From NCBI RefSeq assembly GCF_032854445.1, contig NC_088307.1, positions 28,550,484-28,614,483 of the forward strand: 64,000 nt of DNA. The letters are read 5' to 3'. Source of the stretch: Liolophura sinensis. Lineage: Eukaryota > Mollusca > Polyplacophora > Chitonida > Chitonidae. Under the pieces are notes generated by a model. It worked only from the letters and a program-made list of their open reading frames with translations, searched no databases and was not told the DNA's origin. Positions 22,640 to 32,029 of this stretch are shown here, piece by piece; positions within the stretch are counted from its first letter, which is position 1; every line of letters starts with the position of its first letter. Both the position numbers and the translations under genes were made by a program.

Positions 22640-25199
22640 ATATCAAATTCACATCCATACAAGTACATGTGTTCATCTGAACAGTTCTCAAAAATGTTAT
22701 AAAGCAATAAATAAATAAATAAAAAGACACTAAGTTGAGCAGTAGCCTGCAGCACTCGTATGTTATGGAAGTGTTATGACAGCACCTGCCCTCAACCCTT
22801 TTCCCCCCGCCATGCCTACCCATGCAGGCCTCACGAAGCTTCAGTCACTAAGCAGCTAATTCAACAAAGTAAATATTATGACCCATATGACCTTTGAACT
22901 CAATGTAAAACTGACGAGTGATATACAGGAGCAAAAACATAACAGAGAGAACAGACTGCTGGCACTATGGCATACAGTACATGTGCACACATTTATAGTT
23001 CAGTCAGATCTGAGACCAAGTCTTCACTGGCTGTGGTATCAATTAAAATCACTTGTGTAACAGAGGGGTACGGTGCTGCACCTCATTAACTGATTACTCA
23101 AACTCATTAACAGAGAGAAAGATTTAAATAATTATACAACAATCATTACAAGCAGAATGCACCACACAAAAACTGACTCTACACTAGGAAAAGGGCTGTG
23201 AGTGAGTGGCAGACTTTAAATCACTAGAACACACAAGGTGCAGACTGTTCAAAACCAGCCTTGGGCATTGAATTTGCACATTACACTGTCTTCGTTGTTT
23301 GGTGACAAATGGTTAACAATACTTGAGTTTGAGCACATGGAGTGCAAATGCAGGCCTCTGTCAAATGTGAAAAAGTTTCTCCTTAACTTCCCCAAGGTTG
23401 ATGGTTTGGCATGGCCATCCCCAGTTCCTCTTACCAAAAAACTGATTACTACTGTCAGTGAGAGAAATTCTGGAGTATGGCCTCAAAAACAACAAATAAT
23501 TCAATAAAAGTAAGTATACTTACACCCATATATAATTACCCTGGCAAAAACGATAACTCTGACATCACACTACTGAGTGAAATGGGCATGGATTATTCTT
23601 CATGAATCCACACTTTGAAGATAGCCTTTGATGAAGTGCAATACAAGCCATTTGTATGGGAGTTTAATTTATTATGAGTGTGGACGGTAAAACAGCATCT
23701 GTACTACATGTACATGGGTCTGATTCCATGAACAGCAGATATAAAAGTCCTTTGTTTATCAGATGTTGCTATCCAGGCTGATAAAAACCACGACCATCCG
23801 CAGGTTGATGCCAGGCCTTCCCACGTAAAGCCGGAGAGGAAGCCAGCGTGAGATGGACTTGAACTCACAGCGACCACATTGGTGAGAGGCTCCTGGGTCA
23901 TTACACTGCACTAGCGCGCTAATCAACCAGGAGATTTAAAGTTCTTTGTTTATCAGACTTTCCTATCCAGGTTGGTGATACATGTGCTTGTTTTTAAGAG
24001 ACTACATGTAAAATTATGTTTGTTATGAACACATAATCACCAGTCTATATTCAGTTACACATGGTAACAAAGTGCAAGAACAAGCCAGTACATCCAGTAT
24101 AAGCAGTCCTTGTGTACATGTCATTCTTCACACATCTGGGCATGATCACCAATTTTAAAACAAATCAGTTTACCTGGACTTAACAAAACTGTAATAAGTT
24201 TACCTATTTTCAAGATACACATCAATCTGATTTTATTATGACCAGGTCCAATCTAGTCGCAGATTCGATACTTTCCAAACTTTGTCCTGAAGGCTGACGG
24301 GATCCATGTCCTAACTAGCTACATGTACTTGGCTTTACTCAAGCATCAAATTTATTAAATGGTAATTTGGGAGATATCCGCAGCACATGGGGATGTTATA
24401 GATCAGAATGTCATTTACACCCAGCAACAATAGACCACGACATATGGCTCTGTGTCATGCAGGGCAGAACTATAAAACATGGGAGTCATATTATACAAGA
24501 TTCTGAATATTTCATACACGCATATTAAAATCATCATAAAGCTATACCCACACCCCTTAATCAATAAGCTGATGACTTGTACAAATATAACTGGAATCTG
24601 ATTTTCTAAAAATTTCCTCACATAAAATAACTACATAAAATCCATTTATAAAGATATGTTTTATACCATCGTCTAAGAATGATTCTGAAGTAGCGGTGAA
24701 ATAAATGTTAGCAAACTTCTACCCACTGTCCATACCTACAGCATAAATTTCACCAAGACCTATGAGAGCAGAAATAGCTGCGCTAAACCTGTGTCATACA
24801 CCTGTGTAATATAGACTGTGCATGTAGCTATACACGTTAACTTGAAAAAGGTGAAACACAGACGCCTGCCTTTGAGTGATTCACATTTCAATAAGCCCGT
24901 TCAGGACAACACGACATTTTACGCAAAAAGTTCGTTACGCTGCGCTGATTTCAATCTTAACTCACGACACACGCATCGTATGCACCGAGAATTAATTAGT
25001 TTTATAGCTGAACGAATTGTGTGTGTAGGTGAACAGATACCTTGACATAACGTACGGTTGAAATCTCGCGTTTTCGGTCAGAGACTACCTGACATTTAGT
25101 ACTAAACGAAATGCACCGTCACCCAAAACTTCTCATACTTTGTGACAACAGGATTCACTCCTAATTTTACTCACCTGAAGATTACATGACACCTTTTCA
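22640..25199. other. AT-rich upstream region or Ig-gene 5' intron
   Basis: Only SINE pieces were recognised here. No coding exon, RNA gene or array could be supported in the rest. Short ORFs lack splice or family support. Confidence 0.5.
23775..23930 (-). mobile_element. SINE, head half
   Basis: ACCACGACCATCCGCAGGTT through GGCTCCTGGGTCATTACACT to CTAGCGCGCTAATC. Confidence 0.82.
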
Positions 25200-25214
25200 G
25201 GCTATGAGATTTAC

Positions 25215-25300
25215 CTGCTCGTAAAATCGCCTGGCTTCCTCAGCGCTACACGGGCATCTGACAGCGTGCGCGGAAAAATCGAACACCGCCCCCTAGGAGC
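25215..25300 (-). other. Possible untranslated first exon of the Ig gene
   Basis: On the minus strand, GC-rich sequence upstream of a GAGCAG|GTAAAT donor (exon edge 25215) lies 3.3 kb upstream of the signal-peptide exon. The 5' limit is a guess. Only the donor, base composition and head-to-head position with OSTC support it. Confidence 0.35.
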
Positions 25301-25532
25301 TGACGTCACAGGGTCGTGAATATTCATGAGTGTGACATAACGTCGCGAAAGTTACTTTCGCTTTCTAAAGATGCGGCTTTTGTTTTCAATGTTTCTCGAT
25401 ACCCTTGAAATAATTAACGCAGTATTCCTGGATAATAGGGTAGAAGGCATTGAACTGGTAGAACACAGAGGTCTATGACAACATAAATGTAAAATGAATA
25501 CCGGAATGCAATTTTCATTTTCTTAATCAGGC

Positions 25533-25586
25533 TAGCCCTGGATGACCATTCTTGCGAACGCCAGCAAGAATAGTCATCCAGGGCTA
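25533..25586. repeat. Near-perfect hairpin (23-bp arms, 8-nt loop)
   Basis: Arms at 25533-25555 and 25564-25586 are reverse complements with a single mismatch. The left arm begins TAGCCCTGGATGAC and the loop is GAACGCCA. It lies in the OSTC upstream region and is not part of a tandem array or of the SINE family. Confidence 0.85.
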
Positions 25587-25987
25587 AACTACACCATGCG
25601 TTCACATTTTATATATCCCTTTAAACGAAAATTTATCTCAAACAACATTCAGTTCACACATACTCCTTACCATCCTTTAACAAAAATATTTTTATTGGTT
25701 TGTTGTTATTAATTTATGTTTTTTTACTTATTATTTTCTTTTTATTTTATGTCTAAAAATACTTGGAACAGAAGAACTTTTTGTAGCGTTAGCGACCCGG
25801 TAAATCAGCTTAAATGCATGGGGTGAACAATTACATAACGCGTGACTATTTATTTTGACAAACCATCGATCGTGCTTGGGAAGCGCAGGGCGACAGTTCA
25901 ACTCGGTGACGTGTCAATGGGGACAGAGTTAGGTCCCTTGGTGTAGCTCTCGCTCTTTCGGCAACGTAGACAAACTCCACAGCGAAA

Positions 25988-26126
25988 ATGGAAGCTATAT
26001 ACAGTGTGCCTTTCACGGTCTTAGAGTGTCCAAACTTGAAGCTTAAACGGCCATCATGGTTTAAAATGCCTGGAGCTATGGCAATGTATGCCATTGTCCT
26101 TATGTCGTACTTTTTAGTCACTGGAG
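25988..26126 (+). CDS. OSTC: OSTC exon 1
   Basis: ATG at 25988 (context GAAA ATG G). It encodes the cytosolic N-terminus and first membrane segment, ending SYFLVTGG with the last Gly codon split before GTATGT (phase 1). Confidence 0.95.
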
Positions 26127-29100
26127 GTATGTATGAAATAGCACGCTGACTTTACCCTGCAAAAGTTGCAACAACAACATACCATTATGATCTCTCTGAC
26201 TTCATGCAGTATATCACCCAGTTCCGCTGAGCCTCCAAACGGTTGTAACTCACTGTTGACTATAATAATCTGGGACAACATTTATTCTACAATCTAGTCC
26301 GCGATTGCTCTGACGTTAGGCTTGGAAAAATTTGGTTCGGCCAAGGCTAACCCCAAACCGAATCTTGGCGCATGCTAGTTCAATTAAATTAAACTTTGAG
26401 GTCTATTTTCAACAATTTGAACAAGAAGTCGGCGTGTTGTGCTGCGGGTTTGGAGTGGATTTAGTGGGCAAGTTCGCTCCATAAAGTGCCTTGTGGAATT
26501 AACCCACCAGGTTTTTTTATTTCAATGATTAAACGTTGAGGCAGGTAAATATGAGAAATTGTTGAAAATAGACCACGTTTAATTTAATTGAACTAAGCGC
26601 ACTCCATTTAAAAAAGTGAAGTACAGGCTCTTAATTTTGATAATTTATTCTCAGATAGTAAGAATCTGTAACTTATACCTTGTATATCAAATTATTGTGT
26701 TGAAATTACTTATAAACCTTTATCAAATCAGACAGTATTTCAGATAATTTCGATAAGGTATGCCATAATTTGGACATCTGCAAACAGTGTGAAAATTTCC
26801 ATAAATTTGATCCTGGTAATATTGTTTCCAGTAAATGTTGCTTACATGACAGAATTACAGTTCAGAATATTGACAGTATGCCATTTAACTTAAGTGACAT
26901 CAAAATACGTATGTGTCAACAACATTTATATTTACAGAATCAGTAGTTATGATTGCAAACTCGTATTTAGCCTCATGCTTGCATATATTTTGTATTGTAC
27001 TTCAAGTGTTTTGACCATAAATCTGTGACAATAGCGCAAATTTTCATAAACAGGCATAACACTTCCCTAGTACCATGATAACGTATGTGACAGTTGAATC
27101 ACTGATCAGGATATTTTCAACATTTTCAGTGTTCAAATGTGTGTTTACTTCTACATGGCATTTTCACCCAGAGCTTATTGGGTGCTTCTACCATAGATTA
27201 ATTGAACAGCTTCAGTAGCCTAACATTTAAGAGTGTCCTTCTGAAGTTAAGAGATCAAACCCAGGTTAGGTCTTGCGGAAGACATGAAAAATGATACGTT
27301 GCTGACTCGCTTTGTGCTGTGCAGAGGTTAGAGCAAGGAAACAGGACTAGTTGGCCCAGCCTCAATATAATGTGTCTTGGTGAGGTGTAATGTCTGGTGT
27401 CTTTGGCATGATACTTCAGTGGCAGCAGCACTTTAATGGCATGGACTTACCTGAATCAGTGGGATTACAGCTACACTAGAATAGATAGCCATATTTTGAC
27501 GTTAACAATTATGCTTGTTTTACTTAGAAAAATTTAAATTCACCTCTGTACATCTTCAGGAATCATCTATGATGTCATCATGGAACCTCCAAGTATTGGA
27601 TCAACGACAGATGAAAGGGGGAATTCTAAACCAGTAAGTGCGAGTATTGTTGGTTATGTAAGCCTAGGCTCTGTTTGTTAGATTACACATACCTTTTTTA
27701 TTAGATTACAGGTACCTTTTTTGTCAAAGTAGTAAGCAGTTTTCTTCTTGGGATAAAAGTTGATGTTTTGGGCCATGACATTGTGTCAGTTCGCCTGTAG
27801 GTTGTGGAATATGGTATAAATATTAGATGGGTCTAATTGTCATTGATATGGTAAGTTACTACAGTCAAGGTGTTCCCTGCTTTTATTAGTTTTAAAACAT
27901 CAAATTTTACCTTGGTCGCTTGGAACCTATTGGGTATGATTGATTTCACGATCATGCATTTTTGCTTGAAGTGTTTTCTGTGCCTTTAAACAATTTCAAG
28001 ACTGGTCATAAAGGACTTTAGACAGGAGAATCCGTGTACAGTTAAGAATTCTTTCCCTTAGACAGCATCATAAATGTCTTGTATTCCTTCCTTCCAAGGT
28101 CACGTTAGCGTCCAGTGGTGTAACTTAATTATTTTTTTTTGTGCCTGCCATCAGGGCAGCCTGTATCTCAAATAGCCCTGCCCTCACTGGAAAGGGCCTG
28201 CCATCAGGGCAGGTAATAGCTTTCATCTACCTGCCCACAGCTAATGTTTGACAGAGCCAAACATTACTGACCAAAGCACCGTCCACGGAGTGGATGACAC
28301 ATTGAATCCCAAGCATAACACACAGTATATTTTCTTGTTTTTGTAATACAGCCTATTACGATAAGATGACAGTGTAGCTTTATCTTTGTTTGGATTTTTC
28401 GGAGCAAGGTTCTTTAGAAAGCGGAACATCATCACAAAAATAGCGGAACATCACCACAAAAAAAGCGGGACATCACCACAAAAATAGCGGAACATCACCA
28501 CAAAAAAGCGGAACATCACCACAAAAAAGCGGAACATCACCACACAAAAAAGTGGAACATCACCACAAATTGAGGGCTTCTCGTAAGCAACAGATTTAAC
28601 ATGCCCGGCTTCTCAAACTGGATGTATGCATTATGGTTACTGTTCCACAAGGAACCGAGTCACAGAGAACACCGCACCGATTGACTGAACTGTGGCAGAG
28701 GCATGTTTTGTCGAGCTAACAACAACAGAAGAGTGAAAGGGGAACGCATGACACACATCAGACATTATCAGTTGAATTCTGTCCGAAAAGGAGAAATTCA
28801 TTTTCGAGAAATAGTGGCTGCCAAATCCAGCAGGCTATGCGAGCCTGTAACATGCCTGCCTGCAACTGGCATGCAGGCAGGCCTTAAGTTACACCACTGG
28901 CGTCATGCAGTTGTTAACAGAGAGCCTCTTTCATTTTCTCCCTCTAATTGAGGCATCTTGTATGGAATAAATCTCTCTGTAATCGTAATAATCTAACCCC
29001 TTAAATCATTCTGATATTTCAGGTTGCCTTCATGCCATACCGCGTGAACGGCCAGTACATCATGGAAGGGCTGGCCTCCAGTTTTTTGTTCACACTCGGA

Positions 29101-29808
29101 GGGTTGGGCTTTGTCATCCTGGATCAGACTAACAAACCCTTAGTCCCCAAACTTAATCGGATTTTGTTGCTCAGTGTCGGGTTCATCGCCATCATAGTCT
29201 CCTTCTTCATGTGCAGGGTTTTCATGAGGATGAAATTACCGTAAGTGTCCATATATCATGGTGAAGTTACCAAAAGTGTTTTGTCATGAGGATGAAATTA
29301 CCGCAAGTGTTCATATATCATGGTGAAGTCACCAGAAGTGTTTTATCATGAGGAAGAAATTACCGTAAGTGTTCATATATCATGAAGTCACCAGAAGTGT
29401 TTTGTCATGAGGATCAAATTACCGTAAGTGCTCATATATCATGGTGAAGTCACCAGAAGTGTTACATCTTGAGGATTGAGTTACCTAAGTGTGACACCTT
29501 GAGGATTAAGTTACTGAAGTGTTACATCCCGAGGATTAAGTTACTGGAGTGTTAAACCTAAAGGATGAAGTTGCCATTAGTGGTTTTGATATGTGATGAA
29601 AATAATTTTACTATGAATCTATTTTCATGAGGATGAAGTTACTGAAGTGTTTGCCTCTTGAGCATATTAATGTTCTGGAAGTGTAGTCATGAGGATGAAG
29701 TTATCATGTCTTTTATCAATAGAATGAAGTTATCTTGTGAATTTCTGTCACCTGAAGTACCATGTATATATTTTTCTTTCTACTTTCAGGGGTTACCTCA
29801 TGGCATAG
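25988..29808 (+). CDS. OSTC: OSTC, oligosaccharyltransferase complex subunit (complete, 4 exons)
   Basis: Exons 25988-26126, 27560-27633, 29023-29240 and 29790-29808 join to 150 codons (149 aa), the same length as human OSTC (DC2). Family sequences are plain throughout: [14 protein letters not shown] at the N-terminus, [12 protein letters not shown] in exon 2, [16 protein letters not shown] and FMRMKLP in exon 3, and PGYLMA before the stop. OSTC is a small ER membrane protein that links the STT3A form of oligosaccharyltransferase to the Sec61 translocon for co-translational N-glycosylation. Membrane segments are visible near residues 31-50, 83-105 and 115-138. The start fits conserved family length. 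Intron 2 holds a hAT-like transposon; intron 3 begins with tandem copies of the exon 3 end and its donor. Confidence 0.96.
26127..27559 (+). other. OSTC: OSTC intron 1
   Basis: Unremarkable AT-rich intron. A GAGGTCTATTTTCAACAATT block (26399) is mirrored by its near complement at about 26556-26575, an imperfect inverted repeat about 150 bp apart. A tRNA-like AGATCAAACCCAGGTTAGG (27251) may be a SINE remnant. Confidence 0.55.
27560..27633 (+). CDS. OSTC: OSTC exon 2
   Basis: This 74-nt exon lies after a CATCTTCAG acceptor and encodes [20 protein letters not shown] and a few more residues of the lumenal loop. It ends in phase 0 at GTAAGT. Confidence 0.93.
28113..28899. mobile_element. Non-autonomous DNA transposon (hAT-like) in OSTC intron 2
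   Basis: Perfect 16-bp terminal inverted repeats CAGTGGTGTAACTTAA (28113-28128) and its reverse complement (28884-28899) bound a 787-bp element. It is flanked by a direct GCGTC duplication (28108-28112 and 28900-28904). CAGTG-type ends are typical of hAT elements, and a 5-bp target duplication is known in the hAT5 group. No transposase is present. Inside are subterminal copies of a CCTGCCATCAGGGCA motif and the 21-bp repeat at 28425-28570. Confidence 0.8.
28425..28570. repeat. Short tandem array, ~21-bp unit, about 7 copies
   Basis: Units of the form AGCGGAACATCACCACAAAA, internal to the hAT-like element at 28113-28899. Confidence 0.8.
29023..29240 (+). CDS. OSTC: OSTC exon 3
   Basis: This 218-nt exon after a GATATTTCAG acceptor carries the conserved lumenal loop and the second and third membrane segments. 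It ends FMRMKL then CC|GTAAGT (phase 2). The last ~19 nt plus the donor are repeated downstream. Confidence 0.95.
29222..29560 (+). repeat. Tandem copies of the OSTC exon 3 end and splice donor
   Basis: About four good copies and several decayed ones of a ~60-bp unit. The unit starts in the last 19 nt of exon 3 (GAGGATGAAATTACC) and runs through the donor GTAAGTG into intron. Copies near 29284 (donor changed to GCAAGT), 29347 and 29406 follow the real exon end at 29240. Confidence 0.85.
29790..29808 (+). CDS. OSTC: OSTC exon 4 (last 6 codons and stop)
   Basis: The acceptor TACTTTCAG precedes G|GGTTACCTCATGGCATAG, giving PGYLMA and stop, the conserved C-terminus. A start inside the intron would not give this ending. 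Confidence 0.9.
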
Positions 29809-29867
29809 TGTCGCAGAGCGGAACAAAATTTGAAACGTACTCCATCATTTAAGTGTAATTTTTATGG

Positions 29868-29873
29868 ATTAAA
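29868..29873 (+). terminator. OSTC: OSTC polyadenylation signal ATTAAA
   Basis: ATTAAA lies 60 nt after the OSTC stop and is the first canonical variant downstream. Confidence 0.55.
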
Positions 29874-30104
29874 AAGTATGTTATTGTATACATTTGAGCG
29901 TTGTTTGAAACCGTTCTGACGCCCAGACTTGGAAACAAACTCTCTAACCATTAGGCTATCGAAGCAGTCTGATTTTGTTGAAACCAGACGCTCGCCCAGT
30001 CGTATGGATATATGCCACCACTCATTGGCAATTACTGATGAACTTTTCCAAGGATGTGAGGATGAGGAGCAGCTTCCACAAAACTGGCAAAGACCACTTT
30101 AAAA

Positions 30105-30535
30105 TGAAGTATACATCAGATAAAAGACCATAAAAAACTGTCTAGGAAAATAGATGGATTTCATTTTTGGGAGGAATTTTTCTAACCAAGTAAAATTGTG
30201 TTAAAAGATCAGATTCTACAGTGGTCTGTTGTGACCCAGAGGGCATCAGTTACGTCACATCTATACTTTTTGCCTGAAATAACTTGTTTCAAGGTAAAAT
30301 CAGGGAATGCATTTATAGATCTATATGTATATGCACTTTGAATGATGAAATTCAACAGTCCAATATGTGTTTAAAAAGCCTTATGTGACGTAACTTGTAG
30401 CATTGTGGCCAGAAAAAGGTCACCATAGAATAAAATAGTCAAATGCATCTTACTAGGTTAAAGAAATGGGAAAAAAAATAATTGCACCTACTTTCCTGGA
30501 CAGTTTTTTGATAGGTTTTCATCTGATACTTCACT
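30105..30535. mobile_element. Palindromic MITE-like element, copy 1
   Basis: The two halves are inverted repeats of each other. For example, AAAAAACTGTCTAGGAAA near 30135 pairs with the complement of a similar block near 30510, and CAGTTACGTCACAT near 30248 pairs with ATGTGACGTAACT near 30385. A second full-length copy is at about 54530-54910 in the opposite orientation, and a fragment is at about 56135-56330. It has no coding capacity. Exact ends and target duplication were not resolved. Confidence 0.75.
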
Positions 30536-30612
30536 TAGGGTTACAGAGCCTGTTATTGCTGATTGTAACACTGAAGCTAACATTAACAGTGCTACATCTG
30601 TCTACAACCCTA

Positions 30613-31500
30613 TCCTTGTAAAGATTAGATCATATTTTCCAGACCTTTTCTCTGATAAGTTAGGAAAAATAAAGGCTTTACTCACCATTTGAAAACTTAT
30701 GCAAATGTTGGTTGCCATACTCCTTGTGCCATGTTTCCACAGAGTTAAAGTGCTTAGGTTTATTTACTTATTTAATTGATTGGTGTTTTACGCCGTACTC
30801 AAGAATATTTCACTTACACGACGGGGGCCAGCATTATGGTGGGAGGAAACCGGGCAGAGCCCAGGGAAAACCCACAACCATCCACAGGTTGCTGGATGAC
30901 CTTCCCACGTACGGCCAGAGAGGAAGCCAGCATGAGCTGGAGTTGAACTCAAAGCCACCGCATTGGTGAGAGATTCCTTGGTCATTATGCTGCGCTAGCG
31001 CACTAACCGAGCCACAGAGGCCCATAAAGCGCTTAGAAGATGCTGGTATAATGAAGCAAACCAAGGCATCTGAAAGGGTTTCTCGCATTGTTGTTGCGAA
31101 AAAGAACAACAACAAAATTTGTGTATGTGTTGACCTGAGGACGCCTAATCAGGCAATTGTCTGACAAATTCCGTTTTCTTACAGTGGAAGATCTGCTTAG
31201 TGAAATGCAAGGGGCAACCCATTTTTCAGGGTTAGATTTGACATCAGCTTATCACCAACTCGAACTTCATCGCGACAGCCTTGACCTTACCTGTTTTATA
31301 ACCCATGAACGGGGGTACATTCCGTTTCCACCACGTTTGTTTTGGCTTGTCAAGTGCTCCTACTTGCTTTCAGAAAATGATGCCAGTTAATTTGTCTGAC
31401 ATTCCTAGCTCAGTGTGCTTCACTGACAACATTTACATATTTAGCTGCAACAAAAAGTCCCATGACAAAGCCCTCTATGCAGTATTACATAGACTAGTAT
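30613..31500 (+). pseudogene. Decayed Ty3/gypsy retrotransposon reverse transcriptase, interrupted by a SINE
   Basis: Pieces of a gypsy-type RT occur in order but in shifting frames: a FPDLFSDKLGKIK linker (~30635), LEDAGIMKQTKASE (split by the SINE), a VDLR-PN box (~31130), GATHFSGLDLTSAYHQLELH with FITHERG (31196-31310), then CFGLSSAP and a degraded active-site box FTDN where YxDD is expected (31425-31440). It has at least three frameshifts and an in-frame stop, so it is non-functional. No LTRs were found. It is probably an old 5'-truncated or deleted copy. Confidence 0.85.
30756..31023 (-). mobile_element. tRNA-derived SINE, full length, inserted in the gypsy RT
   Basis: It contains the whole family body in reverse orientation, from the A-rich tail (TTTATTTACTTATTTAATTG) to the tRNA-like head (GAGCCACAGAGGCCC). 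It is flanked by an imperfect duplication TAAAGTGCTTAG (30744-30755) and TAAAGCGCTTAG (31026-31037). Removing it restores the RT reading LELKCLEDAG across the junction, so it inserted after the retrotransposon. Confidence 0.88.
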
Positions 31501-31998
31501 TAACTTGTACAGCTGCCTCCCACTTAATTACTTCATATCTAACTTATGGAAATACCATATATAAGACGTGCTTAGACCACATTTTCGGAAAATGTATATC
31601 TTGAAAGAGCGCCTGTCACCTGTATAAACAGAGCCACATTTCAAACGATCGGCCAAAAAAATAAATAAATAAATAAATAAAATGAAATAAAACAAAATTT
31701 GGCATCTATAAAAACACGAAAAAAGAATTTGGGTCGAGGCTTTTGGAAGGGTTGGTCGCATAACATCAAACATACAATATTCTAATTTTGGCCCACTGAG
31801 TTGAAGACTCGCTGTTTTTCGTCATACAAAATTTGCTAATACTGTTTTATCCAAATCCTGAAAGCTGTTTTGTGGACAAAAAGAATGTATTTATCAACAT
31901 TATATTTCAGACATACATGTACACAAATACAAGTGAGCTGACTTCAATGCCAAACCAAAAATAAAAATACGGTCGTTTTAAGGTTTGAGGTTTCTATC

Positions 31999-32004
31999 TT
32001 TATT
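31999..32004 (-). terminator. ZZZ3: Candidate ZZZ3 polyadenylation signal AATAAA
   Basis: TTTATT on the plus strand is AATAAA on the minus strand, about 25 bp beyond the end of the 99-bp array. If used, the whole array is transcribed as 3' UTR. Confidence 0.5.
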
Positions 32005-32029
32005 ATGCCATGGGATTATGTTAGTCCCT

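Larger units (their letters stand above)
25200..25987. promoter_or_regulatory. Probable bidirectional promoter region, Ig gene / OSTC
   Basis: This region lies between two divergent genes. It is richer in CpG than its surroundings around 25225-25360 and contains a full CRE-type palindrome TGACGTCA at 25301-25308. A 23-bp hairpin sits at 25533-25586. No TATA box can be assigned with confidence. The regulatory role is inferred from position. Confidence 0.4.

Noticed and set aside
25533-25586. microRNA precursor
   Set aside because: The 54-nt hairpin is near-perfect and has a short stem compared with animal pre-miRNAs; no evidence of expression. Reported only as a hairpin.
25846-26121. 91-codon minus-strand ORF over OSTC exon 1
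   Set aside because: Shadow of OSTC exon 1 and its upstream sequence; no homology or splice support.
30712-30969. 85-codon ORF as a gene
   Set aside because: It reads from the decayed RT into the inserted SINE; an artefact of the junction.
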